Shown here in pieces: positions 1-12,200 of a DNA stretch of 20,476 nt. The stretch is taken from contig RPFO01002149.1 of assembly GCA_009746045.1 (NCBI GenBank), positions 2,501 to 22,976 of the forward strand, written 5' to 3'. The stretch's first letter is position 1. Each line of letters begins with the position of its first letter. This stretch comes from Mesostigma viride. Lineage: Eukaryota; Streptophyta; Mesostigmatophyceae; Mesostigmatales; Mesostigmataceae. The position numbers and the translations under genes are program-made. The notes beneath the pieces were generated by a model. That model worked only from the letters and a program-made list of their open reading frames with translations, did not search any database and was not told the origin of the DNA.

Positions 1-467
1 CAGAGCATCTTGCATGTGCTGCCGCCTATTGGGGCAGTCTTACAGATACCGCATTTCCCGGCCCTCGCCAGTGCTTCTCATCGGTGGCGGGCATGGGGTG
101 ACCTATGCTCCAGAACTTTCTCCAAATCAGGCAGCAAAAAAACACCGACAAATCCGAACCCAGTTCCGGCCACTGAAGGCAATTAGAAGCACTTACCGAC
201 TGCCCTCTGTGCTAGGCAACTGTCTGCTAGGAGAACGACGGCAAGCATGAGTGCGGCCGCCAGCCATGCCCCCTTTGGGGGCTTCATCTCGGAAAAAGGC
301 CGCAAAGGCACAAGTAGCCTTTCAACAAGCTGATGATTTCGAGCCTATTGGTTAATTACAACTGAGTATCTTCCAGAGCGCTCGACTTTTTCCCTACGAG
401 CAAATTATTTATTACTTAGCGGGTACACTGTAGGATCATGTCGCGCAGGCAGTTTGGCGTGTGAGAG

Positions 468-489
468 ATTGGATCCATGGAGATCCAAT
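468..489. repeat. Perfect 8-bp inverted repeat (hairpin)
   Basis: The arms ATTGGATC (468-475) and GATCCAAT (482-489) are exact reverse complements around the 6-base loop CATGGA. This is a short potential hairpin or a dimeric protein site. At this length it can also arise by chance, and nothing around it assigns a function. Confidence 0.4.
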
Positions 490-800
490 TAAATGGCAAA
501 AGGGAAGTATCTTTACGTGAACCGGTGAGCAGCAAGGCAGGCGAGACCAAGCAACTGTGCGCCGGGGGCGTATGCCACGTGTCAACAGAAGATCCGCCGA
601 GCACCACTTCGCCGGCTGGTAATTCGATGCGGATAGCCGGATACAACTTGCCATGACTGTGGCCGGCAAGAACGGGGAATCGGGGGAAAAGGAACGAGGC
701 ATCTGGTTACCGCAAACAGAATCAACAATCAGCGATGATGATGCACTACAGCAAAGTACTTGCATCCCAGTTACGAAGCTTGTACAGCTGTTTCTACAGT

Positions 801-822
801 GGTTGTTGTTGTTGTTGTTGTG
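801..822 (+). repeat. TTG trinucleotide microsatellite
   Basis: About seven consecutive GTT/TTG units form a simple repeat. It lies in a stretch that also contains several TACAG/GTACTG words (780-890). It has no coding meaning that I can support. Confidence 0.75.
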
Positions 823-895
823 TCCCACGCCGCACATGTTTGTACAGTAGTAAGTACTGACTGTACTGTAGATACAGACTTGTATCGCAGTAACT

Positions 896-915
896 AACTT
901 GTTTTACTCGTAACT
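896..915 (+). repeat. Left 20-bp direct repeat flanking the LINE fragment (probable target-site duplication)
   Basis: The 20-mer beginning AACTTGTTTT at 896 is repeated without mismatch at 1890-1909, on the other side of the LINE remnant. The bases just outside the match differ on both sides. Exact direct repeats of this length around a 5'-truncated element are typical of target-primed reverse transcription. A partial third copy (15 bp, 946-960) sits just inside the element. Confidence 0.55.
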
Positions 916-1889
916 GGATAATAAATATACATACCCATTTCCCCGAAAACTTGTTTTACTGGGATCAACTCGCCTGGACATGTTGTCATTGGATCCAGTG
1001 GAATTTGGCTGGGTGCTAAATCAGGGTGACAGCAGAATTGTAAAAGGCCTTTACGAGTACACGGCAGAGTGGGGCTACACAATGCTCCGGCATAAAAACC
1101 ATCAATTCCACCCCGGACGGACACGCTGGGGTGCTCCTGAGTGGCCTGGCCACACCTGGGTCCGCAACATCACCCTCGCCGCTGACCACCCGCTGATTGA
1201 TCGCCGCGCGACCGACGTACAACACCTCTTGATGCACCGATCCATCGGGGTCGGGGAGATCCTCCACCGGCGATTTCACCACCCTGCTACTTGTTTATGT
1301 ACCCACCCCAATGAAACTGTGGAACACCGATTTTTATGGTGTCACCTCCAGGGAGTTTGGACCTGGTTGATTGGTTTATGGGCAGCCTGGACATCTGAGC
1401 CTATCATACCGGTGTCTACCCGCTCAATTATCTTTGGCATCACTGGCACCCCTGGCCTTGAGCTCACCTTTTCACAACAAGCGTGGATATGGCTCCGCAC
1501 ATGCATGTTATATACAATCTGGACGGTGCGAAACGATGTGGTGTTCAATAGGCGCACAGTTTTCGACAAAGCTGGGGTTCTCTCACGCTTCATTTACCTA
1601 TGGAACTCCGGCATGCGACGCTACTGGATGGTTGCAAATGAACAAAACAAAATCTGGGACCCTGGCGCGGACCAGGATAAGCCCAGCCCACTTGAGATCT
1701 TTCATGACCTCATGGGCAAAAACAGGATCTTTACCCACATGCCCAATGACAACCCATTAGAAGTCCAGTGGCTTCCGTGGTCTAGTAAGGCTCCGTTTTA
1801 GCCACTGACATCTTGACACCCTAGGCTTACTGTAGCAGGGATTAATTACTGGCTATATTTGGAATAAACGTACACCTATTTACCTGGAA
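916..1889 (+). mobile_element. 5'-truncated non-LTR (LINE) retrotransposon remnant
   Basis: The body carries an open frame matching the C-terminal reverse-transcriptase zinc-binding (zf-RVT) region of plant-type LINE polyproteins. There is no reverse transcriptase core or endonuclease upstream, so the copy is truncated at its 5' end, as most LINE insertions are. An AATAAA at 1863-1868 lies close to the 3' limit, and perfect 20-bp direct repeats flank the element. The first 40 bp or so (about 920-960) resemble its own last 40 bp (about 1864-1904), each with an AATAAA and an AAAACTTGTTTTACT block. The left end may therefore be the 3' tail of an older copy, and the limits are approximate. Confidence 0.6.
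980..1801 (+). pseudogene. LINE reverse-transcriptase C-terminal zinc-binding (zf-RVT) fragment
   Basis: This is a 273-codon open frame that stays open upstream to 914, so the first ATG has no special standing. What is seen: 'IVKGLYEY' (a KS.Y-type block) near residues 20-27, 'WVRNI' near 60, a 'GEILHRR' block near 92-98, then a candidate zinc cluster C105-x-C107, H116 and C121 (CLCTHPNETVEHRFLWC). Tryptophan-rich spacing follows, and 'IWTVRNDVVFN' lies near the C-terminus. Known of the family: zf-RVT domains sit downstream of the LINE reverse transcriptase and share the pattern C.C..etv.H.f..C....W....RN..vF. The first cysteine pair here is CxC rather than the usual CxxC. With the polymerase and endonuclease absent, this is a dead remnant and not a functional gene. 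The frame itself is intact, so the insertion may be fairly recent. Confidence 0.7.
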
Positions 1890-1909
1890 AACTTGTTTTA
1901 CTCGTAACT
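1890..1909 (+). repeat. Right 20-bp direct repeat flanking the LINE fragment
   Basis: Identical to 896-915. Together the two copies bracket 974 bp containing the LINE frame, which supports reading them as a target-site duplication. Confidence 0.55.
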
Positions 1910-2289
1910 CGTACGTCCTATAAGGTAGTGGCTTCCCGCTACAGTATATAATTGCAGTTTCATCGCCCTGCCAGTTGCCATTATTATTGCGATTATTGCC
2001 TAGTGTTATTGGCTTATTGCCTCCATGAACTAGGCCATGCAATCGCGACTCCTCGAGACATTCACAAACAAATTTTCATGACGTTCTGCGACAAAAAAGC
2101 AAGCTGACGTTAACGTTGTCAAACTGTTGTTAGGGGCAACATTTGTTTGTTAGAACTTTGGAGCCTCGGCGTTTAGCCAAGCAGAATGCTGGCTGGGTGC
2201 GCGACCGTGGATTCGGGCGCTACGATAAATGCCTGGGATTTCCCCGCAAAATCAAGTTCTCTGATACGTTGGGGAGAATAACTCTGTTC
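1910..2289 (+). promoter_or_regulatory. Putative upstream region of the START-domain gene
   Basis: This AT-rich stretch has no recognisable coding block and precedes the GC-rich exon 1 region. It contains TATATAA near 1944-1950, clustered TTATTGC words (1980-2020) and a TGACGT/ACGTTAACGT palindrome at 2105-2116 of the kind bound by bZIP factors. Transcription start and core promoter cannot be fixed from sequence alone. The assignment rests on position and base composition. Confidence 0.3.
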
Positions 2290-2557
2290 ATGGTAGTTGC
2301 AGGCTTAGGGAGTTTCTTAGAAGGCGAGGCCCTATTGAAAACATGTGCGCCGTTTAGCAGGCGAAGTTTGCTTGCGCACTCCCCTCTACCGCATAGGTTT
2401 CCCTGCCTTCGGAGAAATGAGCCCGAGCGGAAGCCATGGTTGGCCGTGCGAGGTGCTTCTGATGACCCCAGGTCGATTCCTGACGCGAAGATAGCTTCTC
2501 GGTCCTCTCCTTCGTCGTGGAAGCAATCCAAGGTGCGGCGACCCAAGGAGGGGACCA
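2290..2557 (+). CDS. Possible N-terminal transit-peptide exon of the START-domain gene (hypothetical)
   Basis: A frame open from 2143 offers an ATG at 2290 (MVVAGLGSFLEGEALLKTC...). It then becomes rich in Arg, Ser and Pro with fewer acidic residues (for example KIASRSSPSSWKQSKVRRP), as chloroplast transit peptides are. It is in a different frame from exon 1. A GTAAGA donor at 2558 and an AG acceptor at 2609-2610 would remove 53 nt and bring it into frame with the ATG-containing block at 2616. This is inference: the intron would be very short, its acceptor lacks a good pyrimidine tract, and the gene may simply start at 2616. Confidence 0.25.
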
Positions 2558-2615
2558 GTAAGAGGTCGCCTCCTGCGGGGGGGGCGGGCAAAGACCGAGT
2601 AAGGACACAGCAGCA

Positions 2616-2915
2616 ATGGCTGCCACCGCCGGGTTACATTTCAAGGAGAGGATCCAATCGTATCAGGGGATGGGGAGGGGGGACATCGAGGTACACATGC
2701 GCCGCCTGGACGACCCTCTTGTCGAAGGGGAGGGCGCGCACCGGCGGGTCGTGGCGTCGATGGCGATTGGAGCGGACGCATCCCATGCGTGGCGAGTCCT
2801 CACCAACTTCGGCGAATTCCCCGCCATTTTCCAGGGTGTCATTGAACATGTGCACGTGGAGAAAGCCTCGTCAAGCTACGATGCGGATGGCAAGGGCGGC
2901 TTGTTGCTCGTGCGT
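2616..2915 (+). CDS. Exon 1: N-terminal half of the START/COQ10-like domain
   Basis: Exactly 100 codons run from the ATG at 2616 to a strong donor, CGT|GTAAGT, at 2916, giving a phase-0 intron. The translation contains GDIEVHMRRLDD, then a conserved block (VVASMAIGADASHAWRVLTN, FGEFPAIFQGVIEHVHVEK). This fits the family pattern 'v...i.a....vW.vLTdfe.fp.f.pgv..s.v.e'. The conceptual frame runs on past the donor into the GGCA array, but those residues are Gly/Arg/Gln/Ala repeats and should not be counted as protein. In this frame a TAA at 2559-2561 closes the sequence upstream. The protein therefore starts at 2616 or an upstream exon is spliced in between 2562 and 2615. Confidence 0.7.
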
Positions 2916-3198
2916 GTAAGTACCACGCATGATCGGGCCAGGTGGGGCACCTGCATGGGCTTCCCATTAGTCAATAAACCAATGCCGTGTCAATCTCAGG
3001 CGGGATGCCATCTGTGGCAGGAGTTGGGAAGTTTTATTTTAGGGGAACATCCAATGGACCACGCAGGTCACTCCGTGGCCACGCCTGGCTGGGTGGTAGG
3101 CTCAATGCACTATACAGGAATTAACTGGATACAATGCGCGGGCAGGCAGGCGGGCAGGCAGGCAGGCGAGCAGGCAGACAGGCAGACAGGCGGGCGGG

Positions 3199-3230
<32 letters not shown>

Positions 3231-6200
3231 CGGGCAGGCAGGCAGGCGGGCAGGCAGGCAGGCGGGTAGGCAGGCGGGCAGGCAGGCAGGCAGGCGGGCA
3301 GGCAGGCGGGCAGGCAGGCAGGCGGGCGGGCAGGCAGGCAGGCGGGCAGGCAGGCAGGCGGGTAGGCAGGCGGGCAGGCAGGCAGGCGGGCAGGCAGGCA
3401 GGCAGGCGGGCAGGCAGGCAGGCGGGCAGGCGGGCGGGCGGCGGGCGGGCGGGCGGGCGGGCGGGCGGGCGGGCGGGCGGGCGGGCGGCGGGCAGGCAGG
3501 AGGGCGGGCAGGCAGGCGGGCGGGCGGGCGGGCGGGCGGGCAGGCAGGAGGGCGGGCAGGCAGGCGGGCGGGCAAGCGGGCGGGCACTTATGGTACCTTT
3601 TCACTGTCGCCCACCATATGGATATGTACATGCTTCATTTATCATCACACATTGAAATGTGTATCCTTGGCATGCCGGCACGCATGTCTGTGCTCTTTTA
3701 CTATTAATATTACCTGACTTCAATTCTTCTTCCCGGTACTTCCCATCACCCATGGCTTTGGTCCTTGTACCCGTCACTTCCCATCACCCATGGCTTTGGT
3801 CCTTGTACCCGTTACTTCCCATCACCCATGACTTTGATCCTTGTACCCGTTACTTCCCATCACCCATGGCTTTGATCCTTGTACCCGTTACTTCCCATCA
3901 CCCATGGCTTTGATCCTTGTACCCGTTACTTCCCATCACCCATGACTTTGGTCCTTGTACCCGTTACTTCCCATCACCCATGACTTTGGTCCTTGTACCC
4001 GTTACTTCCCATCACCCATGGCTTTGGTCCTTGTTCCCGTTACTTCCCATCACCCATGACTTTGGTCCTTGTACCCGTCACTTCCCATCACCCATGACTT
4101 TGATCCTTGTTCCCGTTACTTCCCATCACCCATGGCTTTGGTCCTTGTACCCGTTACTTCCCATCACCCATGACTTTGGTCCTTGTACCCGTTACTTCCC
4201 ATCACCCATCGCTTTGGTCCTTGTTCCCGTTACTTCCCATCACCCATGACTTTGGTCCTTGTACCCGTTACTTCCCATCACCCATGACTTTGGTCCTTGT
4301 ACCCGTTACTTCCCATCACCCATGGCTTTGGTCCTTGTACCCGTTACTTCCCATCACCCATGACTTTGGTCCTTGTTCCCGTTACTTCCCATCACCCATG
4401 ACTTTGGTCCTTGTACCCGTTACTTCCCATCACCCATGGCTTTGATCCTTGTACCCGTTACTTCCCATCACCCATGACTTTGATCCTTGTACCCGTTACT
4501 TCCCATCACCCATGACTTTGGTCCTTGTACCCGTTACTTCCCATCACCCATGACTTTGATCCTTGTACCCGTTACTTCCCATCACCCATGACTTTGGTCC
4601 TTGTCCCCGTTACTTCCCATCACCCATGGCTTTGGTCCTTGTACCCGTTACTTCCCATCACCCATGGCTTTGATCCTTGTCCCCGTTACTTCCCATCACC
4701 CATGACTTTGGTCCTTGTACCCGTTACTTCCCATCACCCATGGCTTTGGTCCTTGTACCCGTTACTTCCCATCACCCATGGCTTTGATCCTTGTACCCGT
4801 TACTTCCCATCACCCATGACTTTGGTCCTTGTACCCGTTACTTCCCATCACCCATGACTTTGGTCCTTGTTCCCGTTACTTCCCATCACCCATGGCTTTG
4901 GTCCTTGTACCCGTTACTTCCCATCACCCATGGCTTTGGTCCTTGTACCCGTTACTTCCCATCACCCATGACTTTGATCCTTGTTCCCGTTACTTCCCAT
5001 CACCCATGGCTTTGATCCTTGTACCCGTTACTTCCCATCACCCATGGCTTTGGTCCTTGTACCCGTTACTTCCCATCACCCATGACTTTGGTCCTTGTAC
5101 CCGTTACTTCCCATCACCCATGACTTTGATCCTTGTACCCGTCACTTCCCATCACCCATGGCTTTGATCCTTGTACCCGTTACTTCCCATCACCCATGAC
5201 TTTGGTCCTTGTACCCGTTACTTCCCATCACCCATGACTTTGGTCCTTGTACCCGTTACTTCCCATCACCCATGGCTTTGATCCTTGTCCCCGTTACTTC
5301 CCATCACCCATGACTTTGGTCCTTGTACCCGTTACTTCCCATCACCCATGACTTTGATCCTTGTACCCGTCACTTCCCATCACCCATGGCTTTGGTCCTT
5401 GTACCCGTTACTTCCCATCACCCATGACTTTGGTCCTTGTACCCGTTACTTCCCATCACCCATGACTTTGGTCCTTGTACCCGTTACTTCCCATCACCCA
5501 TGACTTTGGTCCTTGTACCCGTTACTTCCCATCACCCATGGCTTTGATCCTTGTCCCCGTTACTTCCCATCACCCATGACTTTGGTCCTTGTACCCGTTA
5601 CTTCCCATCACCCATGACTTTGGTCCTTGTACCCGTTACTTCCCATCACCCATGACTTTGATCCTTGTACCCGTCACTTCCCATCACCCATGGCTTTGGT
5701 CCTTGTACCCGTTACTTCCCATCACCCATGGCTTTGATCCTTGTACCCGTTACTTCCCATCACCCATGGCTTTGGTCCTTGTTCCCGTTACTTCCCATCA
5801 CCCATGGCTTTGATCCTTGTACCCGTCACTTCCCATCACCCATGACTTTGATCCTTGTACCCGTTACTTCCCATCACCCATGGCTTTGGTCCTTGTACCC
5901 GTTACTTCCCATCACCCATGGCTTTGATCCTTGTTCCCGTTACTTCCCATCACCCATGACTTTGGTCCTTGTACCCGTTACTTCCCATCACCCATGACTT
6001 TGATCCTTGTACCCGTTACTTCCCATCACCCATGGCTTTGATCCTTGTCCCCGTTACTTCCCATCACCCATGACTTTGATCCTTGTACCCGTTACTTCCC
6101 ATCACCCATGACTTTGGTCCTTGTACCCGTTACTTCCCATCACCCATGGCTTTGGTCCTTGTACCCGTTACTTCCCATCACCCATGACTTTGATCCTTGT

Positions 6201-9200
6201 CCCGTTACTTCCCATCACCCATGGCTTTGGTCCTTGTACCCGTTACTTCCCATCACCCATGGCTTTGATCCTTGTACCCGTTACTTCCCATCACCCATGG
6301 CTTTGGTCCTTGTACCCGTTACTTCCCATCACCCATGGCTTTGGTCCTTGTTCCCGTTACTTCCCATCACCCATGGCTTTGGTCCTTGTTCCCGTTACTT
6401 CCCATCACCCATGGCTTTGATCCTTGTTCCCGTTACTTCCCATCACCCATGGCTTTGATCCTTGTTCCCGTTACTTCCCATCACCCATGGCTTTGATCCT
6501 TGTTCCCGTTACTTCCCATCACCCATGGCTTTGATCCTTGTTCCCGTTACTTCCCATCACCCATGACTTTGATCCTTGTACCCGTTACTTCCCATCACCC
6601 ATGACTTTGATCCTTGTACCCGTTACTTCCCATCACCCATGACTTTGGTCCTTGTACCCGTTACTTCCCATCACCCATGACTTTGATCCTTGTACCCGTT
6701 ACTTCCCATCACCCATGACTTTGGTCCTTGTTCCCGTTACTTCCCATCACCCATGACTTTGATCCTTGTACCCGTTACTTCCCATCACCCATGACTTTGA
6801 TCCTTGTTCCCGTTACTTCCATCACCCATGGCTTTGGTCCTTGTACCCGTTACTTCCCATCACCCATGGCTTTGGTCCTTGTACCCGTTACTTCCCATCA
6901 CCCATGGCTTTGATCCTTGTTCCCGTTACTTCCCATCACCCATGACTTTGATCCTTGTACCCGTTACTTCCCATCACCCATGACTTTGATCCTTGTACCC
7001 GTTACTTCCCATCACCCATGACTTTGATCCTTGTACCCGTTACTTCCCATCACCCATGACTTTGGTCCTTGTACCCGTCACTTCCCATCACCCATGACTT
7101 TGATCCTTGTACCCGTTACTTCCCATCACCCATGACTTTGGTCCTTGTCCCGTTACTTCCCATCACCCATGACTTTGGTCCTTGTACCCGTTACTTCCCA
7201 TCACCCATGACTTTGATCCTTGTACCCGTTACTTCCCATCACCCATGGCTTTGATCCTTGTACCCGTTACTTCCCATCACCCATGACTTTGGTCCTTGTT
7301 CCCGTTACTTCCCATCACCCATGACTTTGATCCTTGTACCCGTTACTTCCCATCACCCATGGCTTTGATCCTTGTACCCGTTACTTCCCATCACCCATGG
7401 CTTTGGTCCTTGTCCCGTTACTTCCCATCACCCATGACTTTGGTCCTTGTACCCGTTACTTCCCATCACCCATGACTTTGATCCTTGTACCCGTTACTTC
7501 CCATCACCCATGGCTTTGATCCTTGTACCCGTTACTTCCCATCACCCATGACTTTGATCCTTGTACCCGTTACTTCCCATCACCCATGACTTTGGTCCTT
7601 GTACCCGTTACTTCCCATCACCCATGACTTTGGTCCTTGTACCCGTTACTTCCCATCACCCATGACTTTGATCCTTGTACCCGTTACTTCCCATCACCCA
7701 TGACTTTGATCCTTGTACCCGTTACTTCCCATCACCCATGGCTTTGATCCTTGTACCCGTTACTTCCCATCACCCATGGCTTTGGTCCTTGTACCCGTTA
7801 CTTCCCATCACCCATGACTTTGGTCCTTGTACCCGTTACTTCCCATCACCCATGGCTTTGGTCCTTGTACCCGTTACTTCCCATCACCCATGACTTTGAT
7901 CCTTGTACCCGTTACTTCCCATCACCCATGGCTTTGATCCTTGTACCCGTTACTTCCCATCACCCATGGCTTTGGTCCTTGTACCCGTTACTTCCCATCA
8001 CCCATGACTTTGATCCTTGTACCCGTTACTTCCCATCACCCATGGCTTTGATCCTTGTACCCGTTACTTCCCATCACCCATGACTTTGGTCCTTGTACCC
8101 GTTACTTCCCATCACCCATGACTTTGGTCCTTGTACCCGTTACTTCCCATCACCCATGACTTTGATCCTTGTACCCGTTACTTCCCATCACCCATGGCTT
8201 TGATCCTTGTACCCGTTACTTCCCATCACCCATGGCTTTGGTCCTTGTACCCGTTACTTCCCATCACCCATGACTTTGATCCTTGTCCCGTTACTTCCCA
8301 TCACCCATGACTTTGATCCTTGTACCCGTTACTTCCCATCACCCATGACTTTGGTCCTTGTACCCGTTACTTCCCATCACCCATGGCTTTGATCCTTGTA
8401 CCCGTCATTTCCCATCACCCATGACTTTGGTCCTTGTACCCGTTACTTCCCATCACCCATGACTTTGATCCTTGTACCCGTTACTTCCCATCACCCATGA
8501 CTTTGGTCCTTGTACCCGTTACTTCCCATCACCCATGGCTTTGGTCCTTGTACCCGTTACTTCCCATCACCCATGACTTTGGTCCTTGTACCCGTTACTT
8601 CCCATCACCCATGCTTTGATCCTTGTACCCGTTACTTCCCATCACCCATGACTTTGATCCTTGTACCCGTTACTTCCCATCACCCATGACTTTGGTCCTT
8701 GTACCCGTTACTTCCCATCACCCATGACTTTGATCCTTGTACCCGTTACTTCCCATCACCCATGGCTTTGATCCTTGTACCCGTTACTTCCCATCACCCA
8801 TGACTTTGGTCCTTGTACCCGTTACTTCCCATCACCCATGCTTTGATCCTTGTACCCGTTACTTCCCATCACCCATGACTTTGGTCCTTGTCCCGTTACT
8901 TCCCATCACCCATGACTTTGATCCTTGTACCCGTTACTTCCCATCACCCATGGCTTTGATCCTTGTACCCGTTACTTCCCATCACCCATGACTTTGATCC
9001 TTGTACCCGTTACTTCCCATCACCCATGGCTTTGATCCTTGTACCCGTTACTTCCCATCACCCATGGCTTTGGTCCTTGTACCCGTTACTTCCCATCACC
9101 CATGACTTTGGTCCTTGTTCCCGTTACTTCCCATCACCCATGACTTTGGTCCTTGTACCCGTTACTTCCCATCACCCATGACTTTGTCCTTGTACCCGTT

Positions 9201-12200
9201 ACTTCCCATCACCCATGACTTTGATCCTTGTACCCGTTACTTCCCATCACCCATGGCTTTGGTCCTTGTACCCGTTACTTCCCATCACCCATGGCTTTGG
9301 TCCTTGTACCCGTTACTTCCCATCACCCATGGCTTTGGTCCTTGTACCCGTTACTTCCCATCACCCATGGCTTTGGTCCTTGTACCCGTTACTTCCCATC
9401 ACCCATGACTTTGGTCCTTGTACCCGTTACTTCCCATCACCCATGACTTTGGTCCTTGTACCCGTTACTTCCCATCACCCATGGCTTTGATCCTTGTCCC
9501 GTTACTTCCCATCACCCATGGCTTTGGTCCTTGTACCCGTTACTTCCCATCACCCATGACTTTGGTCCTTGTACCCGTTACTTCCCATCACCCATGGCTT
9601 TGATCCTTGTACCCGTTACTTCCCATCACCCATGACTTTGATCCTTGTACCCGTTACTTCCCATCACCCATGGCTTTGATCCTTGTACCCGTTACTTCCC
9701 ATCACCCATGACTTTGATCCTTGTACCCGTTACTTCCCATCACCCATGGCTTTGGTCCTTGTACCCGTTACTTCCCATCACCCATGACTTTGGTCCTTGT
9801 ACCCGTTACTTCCCATCACCCATGGCTTTGGTCCTTGTACCCGTTACTTCCCATCACCCATGACTTTGATCCTTGTACCCGTTACTTCCCATCACCCATG
9901 GCTTTGATCCTTGTACCCGTTACTTCCCATCACCCATGGCTTTGGTCCTTGTACCCGTTACTTCCCATCACCCATGACTTTGATCCTTGTACCCGTTACT
10001 TCCCATCACCCATGGCTTTGATCCTTGTACCCGTTACTTCCCATCACCCATGACTTTGGTCCTTGTACCCGTTACTTCCCATCACCCATGACTTTGGTCC
10101 TTGTACCCGTTACTTCCCATCACCCATGACTTTGATCCTTGTACCCGTTACTTCCCATCACCCATGGCTTTGATCCTTGTACCCGTTACTTCCCATCACC
10201 CATGGCTTTGGTCCTTGTACCCGTTACTTCCCATCACCCATGACTTTGATCCTTGTACCCGTTACTTCCCATCACCCATGACTTTGATCCTTGTACCCGT
10301 TACTTCCCATCACCCATGACTTTGGTCCTTGTACCCGTTACTTCCCATCACCCATGGCTTTGATCCTTGTACCCGTTACTTCCCATCACCCATGACTTTG
10401 GTCCTTGTACCCGTTACTTCCCATCACCCATGACTTTGATCCTTGTACCCGTTACTTCCCATCACCCATGACTTTGGTCCTTGTACCCGTTACTTCCCAT
10501 CACCCATGGCTTTGGTCCTTGTACCCGTTACTTCCCATCACCCATGACTTTGGTCCTTGTACCCGTTACTTCCCATCACCCATGCTTTGATCCTTGTACC
10601 CGTTACTTCCCATCACCCATGACTTTGGTCCTTGTACCCGTTACTTCCCATCACCCATGACTTTGATCCTTGTACCCGTTACTTCCCATCACCCATGGCT
10701 TTGATCCTTGTACCCGTTACTTCCCATCACCCATGACTTTGGTCCTTGTACCCGTTACTTCCCATCACCCATGACTTTGGTCCTTGTACCCGTTACTTCC
10801 CATCACCCATGACTTTGATCCTTGTACCCGTTTTCCCATCACCCATGACTTTGGTCCTTGTACCCGTTACTTCCCATCACCCATGGCTTTGGTCCTTGTA
10901 CCCGTTACTTCCCATCACCCATGGCTTTGATCCTTGTTCCCGTTACTTCCCATCACCCATGGCTTTGATCCTTGTTCCCGTTACTTCCCATCACCCATGG
11001 CTTTGATCCTTGTACCCGTTACTTCCCATCACCCATGGCTTTGATCCTTGTTCCCGTTACTTCCCATCACCCATGACTTTGATCCTTGTACCCGTTACTT
11101 CCCATCACCCATGACTTTGATCCTTGTACCCGTTACTTCCCATCACCCATGACTTTGGTCCTTGTACCCGTTACTTCCCATCACCCATGACTTTGATCCT
11201 TGTACCCGTTACTTCCCATCACCCATGACTTTGGTCCTTGTTCCCGTTACTTCCCATCACCCATGACTTTGATCCTTGTACCCGTTACTTCCCATCACCC
11301 ATGACTTTGATCCTTGTTCCCGTTACTTCCCATCACCCATGGCTTTGGTCCTTGTACCCGTTACTTCCCATCACCCATGGCTTTGGTCCTTGTACCCGTT
11401 ACTTCCCATCACCCATGGCTTTGATCCTTGTTCCCGTTACTTCCCATCACCCATGACTTTGATCCTTGTACCCGTTACTTCCCATCACCCATGACTTTGA
11501 TCCTTGTACCCGTTACTTCCCATCACCCATGACTTTGATCCTTGTACCCGTTACTTCCCATCACCCATGACTTTGGTCCTTGTACCCGTTACTTCCCATC
11601 ACCCATGACTTTGATCCTTGTACCCGTTACTTCCCATCACCCATGACTTTGGTCCTTGTACCCGTTACTTCCCATCACCCATGACTTTGGTCCTTGTACC
11701 CGTTACTTCCCATCACCCATGACTTTGATCCTTGTACCCGTTACTTCCCATCACCCATGGCTTTGATCCTTGTACCCGTTACTTCCCATCACCCATGACT
11801 TTGGTCCTTGTTCCCGTTACTTCCCATCACCCATGACTTTGATCCTTGTACCCGTTACTTCCCATCACCCATGGCTTTGATCCTTGTACCCGTTACTTCC
11901 CATCACCCATGGCTTTGGTCCTTGTCCCGTTACTTCCCATCACCCATGACTTTGGTCCTTGTACCCGTTACTTCCCATCACCCATGACTTTGATCCTTGT
12001 ACCCGTTACTTCCCATCACCCATGGCTTTGATCCTTGTTCCCGTTACTTCCCATCACCCATGACTTTGATCCTTGTACCCGTTACTTCCCATCACCCATG
12101 ACTTTGGTCCTTGTACCCGTTACTTCCCATCACCCATGACTTTGGTCCTTGTACCCGTTACTTCCCATCACCCATGACTTTGATCCTTGTACCCGTTACT

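Larger units (their letters stand above)
1..895. other. Left flank without a recognisable gene
   Basis: No open frame here resembles a known family. Short open frames exist: one of 29 codons at 266-355, one of 59 codons at 477-656, and a 65-codon frame at 653-850 that overlaps the previous stop by ATGA. Their compositions are unremarkable and none has a recognisable domain. The stretch may be decayed repeat or intergenic sequence. The visible structure is a small inverted repeat near 468-489 and a TTG microsatellite near 801-822. Confidence 0.55.

Noticed and set aside
653-850. 65-codon frame overlapping a 59-codon frame by ATGA near the left side
   Set aside because: It looks like translational coupling, but the context is eukaryotic, neither product has a recognisable domain, and the end is a TTG microsatellite coding for leucines.
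3102-3655. Ala/Gly/Arg/Gln-rich (plus) and Pro/Ala/Cys/Leu-rich (minus) open frames of 160-217 codons
   Set aside because: Translation of GGCA/GGCG repeats; composition is dictated entirely by the tetranucleotide.
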